Source: Paenibacillaceae bacterium (GTDB lineage: Bacteria; Bacillota; Bacilli; Paenibacillales; Paenibacillaceae). Taken from it: DNA of 64,000 bases. Position 1 is the stretch's first letter. Each line of letters opens with the position of its first letter. Below the pieces are notes generated by a model. It searched no databases and was not told the origin of the DNA. It saw only the letters and a program-made list of their open reading frames with translations. Location of the stretch: NCBI GenBank assembly GCA_004134985.1, contig REGQ01000007.1:1-64000 (forward strand). The letters run 5' to 3'. The position numbers and the translations under genes are program-made. Of this stretch, positions 52,667 to 61,183 are shown piece by piece.

Positions 52667-54280
52667 TTATCTCCACCATCCGTTGTCCTTCTCCTCTAGC
52701 AGTTCCGCAGATACTTTGTTCCATTCGAATGCAGTCTCTTTCCCGTTCAGCAGCCAGCGGCTTGGGCATGTTGTGCGCAGCCAATCAAGCGGCTCCGCAG
52801 CTGGCAGCGGTTCGGCGGCCAGCTCGAATGCTTGGCGAAGCTCACGAGTCTGCTCAGGCGTAACGATGGAAGGGTCGGCAGATACGAACAGCGGCGTGCC
52901 GCTCCCGGCCAGCAATCGCAGCCATTGCCGGTTCAACTCCCAAGGCACCTCATTCGTCAGGCCCAGGCAGTCGGCATCATGGCTGTAAAATGTACCGTGC
53001 TGCGGCATGCGGAACGCCATAGTGTTGATTCCCATATAGCGTGTCCGTTCCCACCACTTGCCGCTCGTGTCGTCCCCGGTGCGCTGAATTTCGAACAGTC
53101 CGGCTGACAGATGGCTGACGGTGTTGCATCCGATGACGACAGCCTGACCGGAGGCTTCCGCGATTGTCTTGTACAGGTCAAGCGTTATTTCCGCTGTTGT
53201 TCTTGATTGATCGCGGAAAGCGTGGGGCAGCGCATTCGGGCTGGACTTCATCGTGAATCCCCACTGACCGAGCAGGTCGTAAGTTGTAAAATCATGCTTA
53301 AGCAGTTCAAAGCCCCAACCCGCCATACGCTGCACGGAGTCCCGGATCAAATGGAGTACGTCCGGTATACTCGGGTCGAGCACATAGCCGCCGCTTGCGG
53401 AATAGCGAATCCACTCGGCAGGCACGTCTTCCTGGGTTAGCAGCGGACGGCACCAAAGACCCGGCTTCACACCGATCTCTGTCATTTCTCCAGCGAGCCG
53501 CGCCATATCCGGGAAGCTGGTGTTGCCTGTCCAGGGTCCGCCGTTGCACTCGCCTTTGCCGCTCATGAGCTGCCAGCCGTCATCGATGACCATGTAGGGT
53601 CGGTTTGTCCGATGGGACGAAAGGGATGACATGAAACGCGAGTCTTCCAAAATCTCGCCATGCGAGCTGTTGCCGTAGGCGTAGTACCAGTTGTTGCCGC
53701 CGTAGACCGGCTGCTTGGGCATGACGGGATTGTCGCACATGACGGTGCAGAAGCGACGGGCTGCTGCAAACGGCGTCTCGCCTTCACTGCCGGAATCATG
53801 CACAATTTCGGCGACAGCAAGTGTCCGCTCGCCAAGCATGACTCCGCCGCTGCCGCTGGTCACATCGGCAGTGAATGTAATGCCGTCTGTATCGAGCTGC
53901 CAAAAGCAGAATGCGCTCGCACCGGTTTTCACTCCGTACCCCGCCGTTCTGATGCCGTCAAAGGCAAGGAAATACCACGGCATTACCCGCTCCGGCACGA
54001 TGCCGCGCCATTCCATATCGCCATAGCCGCGTTCCCAATGATCGCCCAGCAGCAGCAAGTTCCCAGCCGGGGGTTCGTTCCAGCGCATCTTGATGGTATG
54101 TACCGAAGTGTGCGGCGCTTCGAGTGTCAGCAGTAGTGATTCTCCTGCGTGCTTGCGGGTTATTGTCAAAGCCAGACCTGCGGACTCCCAGCTTCCTTCG
54201 CGAACTTGGGCAAGCTCCTTCCATCCGTTCGCTGTCCGTATAACGACTGCAGCTGGTCCGCTTGCGATTAAATTAATCAT
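52667..54280 (-). CDS. GH36-type alpha-galactosidase
   Basis: A 537-residue cytosolic glycosidase of clan GH-D (GH36-like). The barrel pattern includes YMVIDDGWQ and KPGLWCRPLL. The nucleophile is D330 in LLKHDFTTYD, and the acid/base is D403 or D404 in QRTGDDTSG; the ~74-residue spacing fits the family. It has no signal peptide. Start ATG 54280 is preceded by GGGGGAGG. It is divergent from an AraC-type regulator, which is the natural candidate for its control. It should release terminal alpha-galactose from imported oligosaccharides. Confidence 0.9.
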   Translation of the reverse strand: MINLIASGPAAVVIRTANGWKELAQVREGSWESAGLALTITRKHAGESLLLTLEAPHTSVHTIKMRWNEPPAGNLLLLGDHWERGYGDMEWRGIVPERVMPWYFLAFDGIRTAGYGVKTGASAFCFWQLDTDGITFTADVTSGSGGVMLGERTLAVAEIVHDSGSEGETPFAAARRFCTVMCDNPVMPKQPVYGGNNWYYAYGNSSHGEILEDSRFMSSLSSHRTNRPYMVIDDGWQLMSGKGECNGGPWTGNTSFPDMARLAGEMTEIGVKPGLWCRPLLTQEDVPAEWIRYSASGGYVLDPSIPDVLHLIRDSVQRMAGWGFELLKHDFTTYDLLGQWGFTMKSSPNALPHAFRDQSRTTAEITLDLYKTIAEASGQAVVIGCNTVSHLSAGLFEIQRTGDDTSGKWWERTRYMGINTMAFRMPQHGTFYSHDADCLGLTNEVPWELNRQWLRLLAGSGTPLFVSADPSIVTPEQTRELRQAFELAAEPLPAAEPLDWLRTTCPSRWLLNGKETAFEWNKVSAELLEEKDNGWWR

Positions 54281-54348
54281 TATATAATCCTCCCCCTAAT
54301 GGTTCTTGCTATTTCCTGTTCTGATGCAAATAATAGAAGTATTACTGG

Positions 54349-54440
54349 CTCTACCTAAAAATCAGTGCTTGACGAGACTCGGATGTGCTGCTGCGGGTTC
54401 GCAGGGTATTTTCAATCGCCATTCAGCTGCCGTTTCCTTT
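54349..54440 (+). repeat. dispersed intergenic repeat, copy 2
   Basis: In the 302-base gap between the GH36 and AraC genes, GGCTCTACCTAAAAATCAGT (54350-54369) matches 15152-15171 with one change. The following 60 bases (CTTGACGAGAC, TGCTGCTGCGGG, GCAGGG, CAATCGCCATTC) match the minus strand at 15275-15345. The rest of the gap is AT-rich and must hold the two divergent promoters, which I could not place. Confidence 0.7.
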
Positions 54441-54582
54441 CGCGAAGCCGTCAAGCAATGATTTTGGTTTTGAGCCGTATTACTTGCATTATAAAACCGC
54501 CTTCGTGCGGATTGAATAACGAAACAGGTCTTTTCAGCATTATTAATTAACCAAATGGGACTTATTGTGGGGGAGAGCAAAT

Positions 54583-55473
54583 ATGGCGACACGATCTCAG
54601 CTTCAGTCGTTCCAATCCTTCAAGAACTATAAATCTGAAATGTATTTGTATGGTTCACATGCAGCGTCCGTGCCTGAGGGATGGCATTGCCGGCGTCATC
54701 TTCACCATATGATGTTTGAAGTGAATTTGGTGCTGAAGGGGACGCAGCAGGCTGAAATTGGCGGGGTGCAATACAAGCAAAGAGAAGGGAGCATTATCCT
54801 CATTCCGCCGATGCAACTGCATTCTTACAAGACAAGCAGCCCGCTCAGCTTTTTTGTGCTGCATGTTCAGATCGATGATGCGGCCTTTCTGCAATTGCTC
54901 GGCGAGGCAAAGCTGCTGCTGCTTGAGCCAGGGCACCAGTTGAACGGCTTGCTTCGTCCTGAATTGGATCGCATTATGAACCTGCTTGCAAACGACGGAT
55001 CAAAAACAAAGCTGTTTCACACGTTATACGGCATGATGGATATTTTGGAGGGTTACATACAGCAGCATGCGGAGGCGCCGCCGCACTGGGGACAGGAGCT
55101 TCCTGTGCAGATCGCCAGGGAAATCGAACGGCTGATTGCTGCGCCAATCGATGATGACCCGGCCATTGCGCTCAACTGGCTGCAAGTAATTGCAGACCGG
55201 GCGGGTTTCAGCCGCCGGCACTGTTACCGGGTCTTTCGTGAAGCGTACCGCATGTCTCCGCGCGATTATCTGGCAGTGCTCCGCCAGCAGGAAGCGATGC
55301 ACCTGCTGGCAGGCGGAGACAGCTCGGTAGAGCAGGTCGCTATCCGAATCGGATACGACAATGTTCAAAGCTTTATTCGCCAGTTCGTGAAGTGGACGGG
55401 GATGACGCCTGGCGCATTTCGCAGACAACGGCATAACGATACGATTTACTTGACGCCGCTGGAATTGAAGTGA
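54583..55473 (+). CDS. AraC-family regulator with cupin-like sensor domain
   Basis: A 296-residue regulator. The N-terminal cupin-like domain (residues ~25-110) contains HCRRHLHHMMFEVNLVLKGT and GSIILIPPMQLHSYK. The C-terminal helix-turn-helix pair (~195-295) has WLQVIADRAGFSRRHCYRVF and VEQVAIRIGYDNVQSFIRQF. ATG 54583 is preferred, with GGGGGAG 9 bases before it; GTG 54565 is on that site. It is divergent from the alpha-galactosidase gene and probably activates it in response to a galactoside. Confidence 0.92.
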   Translation: MATRSQLQSFQSFKNYKSEMYLYGSHAASVPEGWHCRRHLHHMMFEVNLVLKGTQQAEIGGVQYKQREGSIILIPPMQLHSYKTSSPLSFFVLHVQIDDAAFLQLLGEAKLLLLEPGHQLNGLLRPELDRIMNLLANDGSKTKLFHTLYGMMDILEGYIQQHAEAPPHWGQELPVQIAREIERLIAAPIDDDPAIALNWLQVIADRAGFSRRHCYRVFREAYRMSPRDYLAVLRQQEAMHLLAGGDSSVEQVAIRIGYDNVQSFIRQFVKWTGMTPGAFRRQRHNDTIYLTPLELK

Positions 55474-55484
55474 CCGTCTCCCGC

Positions 55485-56528
55485 TTACGAATGGAGCAGC
55501 CCCGATTGTCTGATTGCAGTGCAGAACGTTTGGAATTGCTCTGGATCAAGCTGCTGTTCGGCGTCGCTTAATGCGGAGCGCGGGTCGGGATGGACTTCCA
55601 CCATTATGCCGTCTGCGCCTGCGGCAAGCGCGGCCTTCGCGCACGGCACCATAATGTCTTTCCTCCCCGTAGAGTGGGTGACATCGACCAGCACAGGCAG
55701 GTGCGTCTCCTGTTTCAGAATGGGTACGGCTGAAATGTCCAAAGTGTTGCGAGTCCATTTCTCATACGTTCTAATGCCGCGCTCAATCAAAATAATTTGA
55801 GTATTGCCGCGCGAGGCGATGTATTCTGCAGCCAGCACAAACTCCTCCAGCGTTGCGGACAAGCCGCGTTTCAACACGACAGGCATGTTGGTCTCGCCCG
55901 CTGCTTTAAGCAGCTCGAAATTATGCATGTTCCGCGCGCCGATCTGGATGATGTCGATGTATTGTGCTGCAAGCTCCATGTGGGCAGGGTTAACAATTTC
56001 GCTAATCGTAGTCAGTTCATATTCATCGGCAACGGCTTTCAGCATTTGCAGCCCTTCGACGCCAAGCCCCTGGAAGTCGTACGGTGATGTGCGCGGTTTG
56101 AATGCCCCGCCCCGCATGACCTTTACGCCAGCCTGCTTAAGGGAGGCTGCCACAGTGCGCAACTGATCAAGCGATTCGACAGCACAGGGGCCGGCGATGA
56201 TCGTTTGGGCGGGCCCGCCGATCACAGTGTGATTAACGCGCACAAGTGTGTCTGCCTGCCCGGATTTGCGGGCAACCAGCAATTCACGCTTTTGCGGAGA
56301 GGACGGTCTGCCGAGTGTGAGTTCGCTTATCTGCTTGGAGAACTTAATGAGGGAGTCTTTCGCTAGTGGTCCATCATACTGTTCAAGGCATTCTTTTAAC
56401 GATTGCTGTTCCACATCCGGGCTAATCTGATGCGCAAGGGTGGCGCGTTCATGAAGCAATTCGAACAATTGTCTATCAATATCGCTCAATCTGTCTTCCT
56501 GCTGTTGTATTGATTTCGTTGAATTCAT
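55485..56528 (-). CDS. bifunctional chorismate mutase / DAHP synthase
   Basis: A 347-residue enzyme of the shikimate pathway. The N-terminal ~85 residues form an AroQ-type chorismate mutase (DIDRQLFELLHERATLAHQI). The C-terminal ~260 residues form DAHP synthase (IIAGPCAVES, GGAFKPRTSPYDFQGLG, IQIGARNMHNFELLK, VPILKQETHLPVLVDVTHS), which joins phosphoenolpyruvate and erythrose 4-phosphate. The fusion is the Bacillus AroA(G) type, where the mutase part mediates feedback by prephenate/chorismate. Start ATG 56528 follows AAGGAG; a GTG three codons earlier overlaps the site. A T-box leader precedes it. Confidence 0.95.
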   Translation of the reverse strand: MNSTKSIQQQEDRLSDIDRQLFELLHERATLAHQISPDVEQQSLKECLEQYDGPLAKDSLIKFSKQISELTLGRPSSPQKRELLVARKSGQADTLVRVNHTVIGGPAQTIIAGPCAVESLDQLRTVAASLKQAGVKVMRGGAFKPRTSPYDFQGLGVEGLQMLKAVADEYELTTISEIVNPAHMELAAQYIDIIQIGARNMHNFELLKAAGETNMPVVLKRGLSATLEEFVLAAEYIASRGNTQIILIERGIRTYEKWTRNTLDISAVPILKQETHLPVLVDVTHSTGRKDIMVPCAKAALAAGADGIMVEVHPDPRSALSDAEQQLDPEQFQTFCTAIRQSGLLHS

Positions 56529-56558
56529 GTTATCCACTCCTTAAATGATGGTTAAATA

Positions 56559-56832
56559 CAAAAAAAAGCCGTCTATCAAGGCACGGGAAATCCCGCGGTA
56601 CCAGCCTTGTTAGACAGCTTGAAATGACAGCTTCTCACTTGGGGCGCGATAACGTTGCGCCATTCGAATCTCCCTACTTTGCAAGCTTGTTGTATTCAGG
56701 AGACCAACTCGGGAGTGAACTTCGACATGCTGCTGTCTGCGGCGCGCTCTCAATCTCCGGCGCACCGTCCCTGTCAGGGCAGGACATGTTTACTTTCTCC
56801 GTCTTCGTTGTTAACTATTTCGTAGTTGTTCT
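56559..56832 (-). promoter_or_regulatory. T-box riboswitch, candidate Tyr specifier
   Basis: On the minus strand a leader of about 270 bases ends in a T-box (AGGCTGGTACCGCGGG, complement at 56592-56607) and a terminator (AAGCTGTCTA ... TAGACGGCTT plus T run, 56559-56621). Pairing of the T-box side arm with the terminator arm gives the usual antiterminator alternative. Stem I features include GAGAAAGTAA near the 5' end and a candidate specifier loop GAATACAAC with UAC (56692-56694), which would read tRNA-Tyr. Uncharged tRNA-Tyr should raise DAHP synthase expression. Confidence 0.88.
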
Positions 56833-56833
56833 T

Positions 56834-56862
56834 AGTATAGAAAAGGGGAGGGATCTCTGCAA
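56834..56862 (-). promoter_or_regulatory. promoter of the T-box / DAHP synthase transcript
   Basis: On the minus strand TTGCAG (56857-56862) and TATACT (56834-56839) are 17 bases apart, just before the T-box stem I. Confidence 0.75.
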
Positions 56863-56896
56863 GAGCGCACTTAAAAGCCGTACCTCGTCAAAGCGA

Positions 56897-57060
56897 AACA
56901 AGACTAATGCAGCGAAACGCTGTCGCAGGGCAACATGATCGTTGGACAACGCTGCTGTATAGCAACGCTGTCGCATAAGAACACTAATGCACAGCAGGTT
57001 TAAAACTGCAATGCAGTGAAGCGGGAGTAGCCAAGCGCTGATTTGTAGACAGAGCCTAAA
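56897..57060. repeat. short GC-rich repeats before the CPBP gene
   Basis: ACGCTGTCGCA occurs at 56917 and 56965 (48 bases apart) within GCAGCG/CGCTG-type palindromes; CTAATGC also repeats. On the minus strand near 57035-57056 the box GGCTCTGTCTACAAATCAGC is a diverged copy of the dispersed repeat at 15152 and 54350. No gene is seen here. Confidence 0.5.
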
Positions 57061-57075
57061 TTTTCAAAGGTTTAA

Positions 57076-57104
57076 TTGACAGTTTTTCTATATTTGGCTA
57101 TATT
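57076..57104 (+). promoter_or_regulatory. promoter of the CPBP protease gene
   Basis: TTGACA (57076-57081) and TATATT (57099-57104) are separated by 17 bases. The start point should fall near 57110-57112, only a few bases before the GTG at 57117, so the leader would be extremely short. Confidence 0.8.
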
Positions 57105-57116
57105 TCCTTTAGTGAG

Positions 57117-58010
57117 GTGAGACATATTAAAACACATGCTGCAGTGATCGGGAAAATTGTATTAAGTTTTATTGTCGTTATGATTTTGATGGTGTTTGCC
57201 GGATTGATTATTGCTTTGATGGGGGCCGCATCCGGGTTGGATCAATCAGAGCTCGCCGTTTCTCTTGAGGGCAATCAGCTCGTTATGTATGGACAGCTTT
57301 TGTTGTTCATCGCGGTCGCATGGGCAATGTATGCGATTTTCGAAAGGAAGAAAGGTTGGGCTTTCGGTTTAAAACAACGCCGCGGCGCACAAATGGCTCT
57401 GCAAGGCGCGCTTTCCGGCATCGTCCTTATTTCTCTGTCCGGTGTTCTCATCTGGGCTTTCGGCGGGATAAGTTGGGCGGTGAGTGACCGGGACCCGGCA
57501 TTGAGCAACTCGTTATTGCAGGGGTTGATTCTATTTATAGGCGTTGCTGTTTCTGAAGAAATTTATTCCCGCGGCTACATTCAAGGGTTGCTCCGCTACC
57601 ATTACGGCAGTGGATTTGCCATCATTGTCAGTTCGTGCTTGTTTGCGCTGCTTCATATTATGAATCCGGGGATATTGGAAACGCCGCTTCCTATTTTGAA
57701 TCTGCTGATGGCTGGCGTCATTATGGCGCTTGCACGCGAACTGACCGGCGGATTATGGTGGCCGATCGGATTGCATTTGACTTGGAATTACTTTCAGGGC
57801 TATATTTATGGCTTTAATGTTTCAGGTACAGTGCCTGAGCACTCGGTCTTGATCACAGCAGACAACGGGCCTGACTGGCTGTCGGGCGGACAATTTGGCA
57901 TTGAAGGAAGTTTGATCTCGCTTGTGATGCTGGTGCTTGGCACAATTATGGTCTACTTATTGTATCGGAAAAATGCTCAAGCAACTTTTTCCTCTCGCGC
58001 TCGTCTTTAA
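57117..58010 (+). CDS. CPBP-family intramembrane metalloprotease
   Basis: A protein of up to 297 residues with about eight hydrophobic segments and the CPBP/ABI motifs in order: SEEIYSRGYIQG (EExxxR), FALLHI (FxxxH) and GLHLTWNYF (HxxxN). These residues hold the metal in family members such as Rce1-like proteases. The start is unclear. GTG 57117 gives the reading frame, but the strong promoter leaves almost no leader before it. The sequence GTGAGGTGAG would serve as a ribosome site for ATT at 57126, a rare start codon. Substrate unknown. Confidence 0.85.
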   Translation: MRHIKTHAAVIGKIVLSFIVVMILMVFAGLIIALMGAASGLDQSELAVSLEGNQLVMYGQLLLFIAVAWAMYAIFERKKGWAFGLKQRRGAQMALQGALSGIVLISLSGVLIWAFGGISWAVSDRDPALSNSLLQGLILFIGVAVSEEIYSRGYIQGLLRYHYGSGFAIIVSSCLFALLHIMNPGILETPLPILNLLMAGVIMALARELTGGLWWPIGLHLTWNYFQGYIYGFNVSGTVPEHSVLITADNGPDWLSGGQFGIEGSLISLVMLVLGTIMVYLLYRKNAQATFSSRARL

Positions 58011-58038
58011 AGGTAAAGGGCAAGAAAGGAGCAATCAA

Positions 58039-58251
58039 ATGATGAATACGGTACAATTTCTTATCATCGCAGCCATTGTGCTGGGCAACGGCCTGTTGTT
58101 CGTCTGGCGTTCCAAATCGAAGCAAGGACAAACATCCAACACAAGAATGCTGAGGGGAATCGGTTACGGGCTAGTCGGCTTGACCGCGTTTCTGCTCTTG
58201 GTTGGGGTGCTGCAGCACTTTGATGAACAGGCGCATGCTATTGGACATTAA
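58039..58251 (+). CDS. small membrane protein, unknown
   Basis: A 70-residue protein from ATG 58039, with AAAGGAG 10 bases upstream. Two hydrophobic segments (residues ~5-22 and ~43-60) are joined by a basic loop (WRSKSKQGQT). It follows the CPBP protease gene by 28 bases and is probably in the same operon. I do not recognise the family. Confidence 0.7.
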   Translation: MMNTVQFLIIAAIVLGNGLLFVWRSKSKQGQTSNTRMLRGIGYGLVGLTAFLLLVGVLQHFDEQAHAIGH

Positions 58252-58292
58252 GCGCAGCAACGCGAGATTCGTAGTACACTCCTAACCGAGGT

Positions 58293-59033
58293 TTAGTCCA
58301 TAATGATGTGACCCTGGCCCAGATGAATTTCTATAAATCCTGCCATATGGCGGGTTTGAAATGCAATGGGCTTTTTGCTCCCGGCAAGCAGGATACTCTT
58401 CACATCGTGAGCTTGCTCGGCTGGGAGCATAAAAGATTTACGGTATGAAAAAACTTCTCCAAGCGTTGCGTGGACCGCTTGCACAAGCCTGTCCGCTTCC
58501 CCTTTGCCCATCAGATTGATAATAACCATTCCTTCCGCGTCAAGCTTGCCTGATATCAACTGGAAAAACTCAAGCGTCAACAGATGACGGGGCGTACCTT
58601 TGCTGGAGAATGCGTCCAATACCACATAATCATAAGTGTGCTCCGGGCTATCCCTTAACAATTGGCGTCCATCTCCGATAGCGACATTGTGCAGGGAATA
58701 GTTGAAATATTTGCGGCTTAGCGCCACGATGTGTTCGTCAATTTCGGCGACCGTGATTCGTTTGTCCGCGAAGTGGCTAGCTATTGTTCCGATGCCGTGT
58801 CCGATGACAAACCCATTCTCAAACTCCGGATCATTGTAATTCATAAGATGAATCATAGCACGAGGGTATTCAAATACAATCCGTTCCGGATGCTGCAAAT
58901 CAAGCGCCCCCTGCAGCGCAGCGTCTCCGAACTGCATAATGCGGAAGCGACCCTTCTCGCCATACAGCTCAGTTAGATCGGCTACCGTCAGCTCATCGTT
59001 ATGGTTTCGTATTTCTTTGAATAGCACTTGCAC
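58293..59033 (-). CDS. SpeE-like (spermidine synthase fold) methyltransferase
   Basis: A protein of about 246 residues with the spermidine synthase-like Rossmann fold: NGFVIGHGIGTIASHFADKR binds the nucleotide part, ITVAEIDEHIVALSRKYF ends the acidic strand, and YDYVVLDAFSSKGTPRHLLT follows. It lacks the full polyamine-site pattern, so it may use S-adenosylmethionine for another reaction. The start GTG 59033 is chosen for GAAGGAGGG about 8 bases before it; a longer frame to 59117 adds a basic, hydrophobic stretch without a ribosome site. Role unknown. Confidence 0.82.
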   Translation of the reverse strand: MQVLFKEIRNHNDELTVADLTELYGEKGRFRIMQFGDAALQGALDLQHPERIVFEYPRAMIHLMNYNDPEFENGFVIGHGIGTIASHFADKRITVAEIDEHIVALSRKYFNYSLHNVAIGDGRQLLRDSPEHTYDYVVLDAFSSKGTPRHLLTLEFFQLISGKLDAEGMVIINLMGKGEADRLVQAVHATLGEVFSYRKSFMLPAEQAHDVKSILLAGSKKPIAFQTRHMAGFIEIHLGQGHIIMD

Positions 59034-59259
59034 AAGGCGAGCCCTCCTTCTGCGTAATTTTCTTTTTAATATGATCCATAGAGTAGATTTTAGCAATTGA
59101 GTTAAGGTAACAACCACATCTTGGTTGATATAAATTTTTTTTCATAGTGATAAAAATGATTTTTTGGATAAAATAAAATAAATGAATGCGGAATGGTGCA
59201 GAAAGGTATAGAATAGGGGTTAAGAAGTAACGGTGGTGACGCAGCAGTTTCGGAGTTGA

Positions 59260-59279
59260 TATGTGAAATTTTTCACTTA
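59260..59279 (+). promoter_or_regulatory. Rex-like operator before yjlC-ndh
   Basis: TATGTGAAATTTTTCACTTA is a near-perfect palindrome close to the Rex consensus TTGTGAANNNNTTCACAA. In Bacillus subtilis Rex senses NADH/NAD+ and represses yjlC-ndh. The site lies about 105 bases before the yjlC start in the 351-base gap 59034-59384, in which I see no gene. Confidence 0.78.
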
Positions 59280-59384
59280 TCTGGGTTGTTCGAGAAGGTA
59301 TTCAAATTTACTCAAACAACGGCTGATCAGTATAGTATGCGCTGCAAACCAGACTATCACACGCAATTAAGGGGGAACGAACAA

Positions 59385-59843
59385 ATGTCGAAAACAGCTG
59401 TAAAAAATGAGCAACAAACGCCAGCGGTAGAAGAAGTGAACACTGCTGCAGAAGCAGTGGAAACTGCTGTAAAACCGGATGTTCTGGATCAATTGTTAAA
59501 ACCTGAAGTGCAAGAGGCTTTGACTGTATTGGTGGATCAACTGCCTAGACTGTCTGAGATGATGGCTTTGCTTACGAAAACGTATGACTTGGCGGAAAAG
59601 GTAGCAAATGACCGCGTACTAATCGATGATACGGTTGGCGCACTGAAAGAGGTAGTTAAACCGATCGAAGAGAAAGTGAAAGGTTACGCCTCCGCTGCGA
59701 TTGAAGCGAATGATCGCGCTGACCAAAGCGAGTCGACAATCGGTCTGTTCGGCATGGTCAAGCTGCTGAAAGATCCGGAATTGCAAAGAATGCTGCGTTT
59801 TGGCCAGGCATACCTGGATATTTTGGGCGAAAGAAAGAAATAG
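59385..59843 (+). CDS. yjlC: DUF1641 protein (YjlC-like)
   Basis: A 152-residue soluble protein. ATG 59385 follows AAGGGGGAACG. The N-terminal ~35 residues are Ala/Glu/Val-rich and probably flexible. The DUF1641 part (~36-152) contains LDQLLKPEVQEALTVLVDQL, TYDLAEKVANDRVLID and LFGMVKLLKDPELQRMLRF. In Bacilli this gene is found next to the type II NADH dehydrogenase, as here, and shares its Rex control. Its molecular role is not known. Confidence 0.9.
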   Translation: MSKTAVKNEQQTPAVEEVNTAAEAVETAVKPDVLDQLLKPEVQEALTVLVDQLPRLSEMMALLTKTYDLAEKVANDRVLIDDTVGALKEVVKPIEEKVKGYASAAIEANDRADQSESTIGLFGMVKLLKDPELQRMLRFGQAYLDILGERKK

Positions 59844-59867
59844 GACTACGACTAGGTTCAAGCTGAA

Positions 59868-59912
59868 AAAGCTTGCGCTTACAAGTTAGTTTTGCTTTGC
59901 AAAACTTTTAAG
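59868..59912 (+). repeat. hairpin repeat before ndh, related to 13.9 kb repeat
   Basis: GCTTGCGCTTACAAGTTAGT, then TTTGCTTTGCAAAACTTTT, lies directly before the AAGGAGG site of ndh. It folds as AGTTTTGC/GCAAAACT. It is a shorter version of the 64-bp unit at 13978-14041, which also starts GCTTATGCTT and ends ACAAAACTTT just before a ribosome site. The copies share position relative to translation start. Confidence 0.65.
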
Positions 59913-59922
59913 GAGGATTCAC

Positions 59923-61101
59923 ATGAGAAAACAAATTCTAATTATAGGCGCCGGTTACGGCGGCTTGCTGAGTGCGCTCTCCGCCCGTGCTAATCTAACG
60001 CCAGAAGAAGCGCAAATTACCGTTATTAACCGTGTAGGTTCCCACCAGATTATTACTGAACTGCATCGTCTTGCTGCAGGCAACGTTGCTGAGCAAGCGG
60101 TTGCGCTTCCGCTGGAGAAACTGTTCAAAGGCAAAGACATCAATGTACGAGTCGGCAACGTTGAGAACATTGATCTTGCAGGCAAGAAAGTTGCACTGGA
60201 AGACGGCACGTCCTATGTATACGATACACTGGTGCTGGCACTGGGCAGCGAGACGAACTACTTTGGCATTCCTGGTCTGCAGGAAAACAGCCTGGTGCTG
60301 AAATCGGTTGTTGATGCAAACCGTGTGTTCAAGCATGTTAAAGAGCGGATTGCCGCTTACGCGCAAACAAAGAACAAAGCTGACGCGACTTTCGTCATCG
60401 GCGGCGGCGGACTGACAGGCGTGGAACTGGTTGGCGAACTTGCCGATGAGCTGCCAGCAATCTGTCGTTCTTACGGCGTAGACTTCAATGATATCTCCTT
60501 GTATCTGGTTGAGGCAATGCCGAGCATTCTGCCAATCTTCTCTCCTGAGTTGATCGAGCGTGCTACAACGAGTCTTGAGAAGCGTGGCGTTGAGTTCCTT
60601 ACAGGTCTTGCCATCACAGAAGTGAAGGGCGCTACTGTAAGCTTGAAAGACGGAAGAACAATCGATACGAATACATTGGTATGGACAGGCGGCGTTCAAG
60701 GAAGCACGCTTGTGGGCAACTGTGGTGTTGAAGTAAACCGCGGTCGCGCGACGGTCAATGAGTTCATGCAATCGACTTCTCACCCAGAAGTATACCTAGC
60801 TGGCGACTGCGCAGTTGTGTTTGCTCCAGAAGGACGTCCATATCCGCCTACTGCCCAATTGGCATGGCAAATGGGTGAACTGGTTGGCGCGAACATTGCA
60901 GCAACTTATAAAGGTGCCAAGCAAGATACATTCAGCCCTGTATTCTCAGGTACTTTGGCAAGTCTGGGACGCAAAGACGGCATTGGTGCTGTCGGCGAAT
61001 CGGGTATCGAGCTGAAGGGTATTCCGGCTTCCTTGATGAAAAAAGCAAGTAATGCCCGTTACTTGTCGCACATCAACGGCCTGTTCTCGCTCGCTTACTA
61101 A
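59923..61101 (+). CDS. ndh: type II NADH dehydrogenase
   Basis: A 392-residue FAD enzyme that passes electrons from NADH to menaquinone without pumping protons. The FAD site is ILIIGAGYGGLLSAL at the N-terminus. The NAD site is FVIGGGGLTGVELVGELADE (residues ~157-176). YLAGDCAVVF and the quinone-region motif YPPTAQLAWQMGELV are conserved. It should sit on the inner face of the membrane. It follows yjlC with a 79-base gap holding the hairpin repeat and ends before a terminator. Confidence 0.95.
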   Translation: MRKQILIIGAGYGGLLSALSARANLTPEEAQITVINRVGSHQIITELHRLAAGNVAEQAVALPLEKLFKGKDINVRVGNVENIDLAGKKVALEDGTSYVYDTLVLALGSETNYFGIPGLQENSLVLKSVVDANRVFKHVKERIAAYAQTKNKADATFVIGGGGLTGVELVGELADELPAICRSYGVDFNDISLYLVEAMPSILPIFSPELIERATTSLEKRGVEFLTGLAITEVKGATVSLKDGRTIDTNTLVWTGGVQGSTLVGNCGVEVNRGRATVNEFMQSTSHPEVYLAGDCAVVFAPEGRPYPPTAQLAWQMGELVGANIAATYKGAKQDTFSPVFSGTLASLGRKDGIGAVGESGIELKGIPASLMKKASNARYLSHINGLFSLAY

Positions 61102-61129
61102 ATTTTATTTGTTCTTTCGGAATTTTTCA

Positions 61130-61166
61130 GAACCATCCCGGTCGGCATGACGGGATGGTTCTTTTT
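61130..61166 (+). terminator. terminator of the yjlC-ndh operon
   Basis: GAACCATCCCG and CGGGATGGTTC form an 11-bp perfect stem with a 10-base loop, followed by TTTTT. It lies close before the pxpB ribosome site. Confidence 0.92.
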
Positions 61167-61183
61167 GAAAGGAGGCGAGGACA

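Noticed and set aside
59995-60783. Long minus-strand frame of 262 codons opposite ndh
   Set aside because: A shadow of the well-conserved NADH dehydrogenase, with no pattern of its own.
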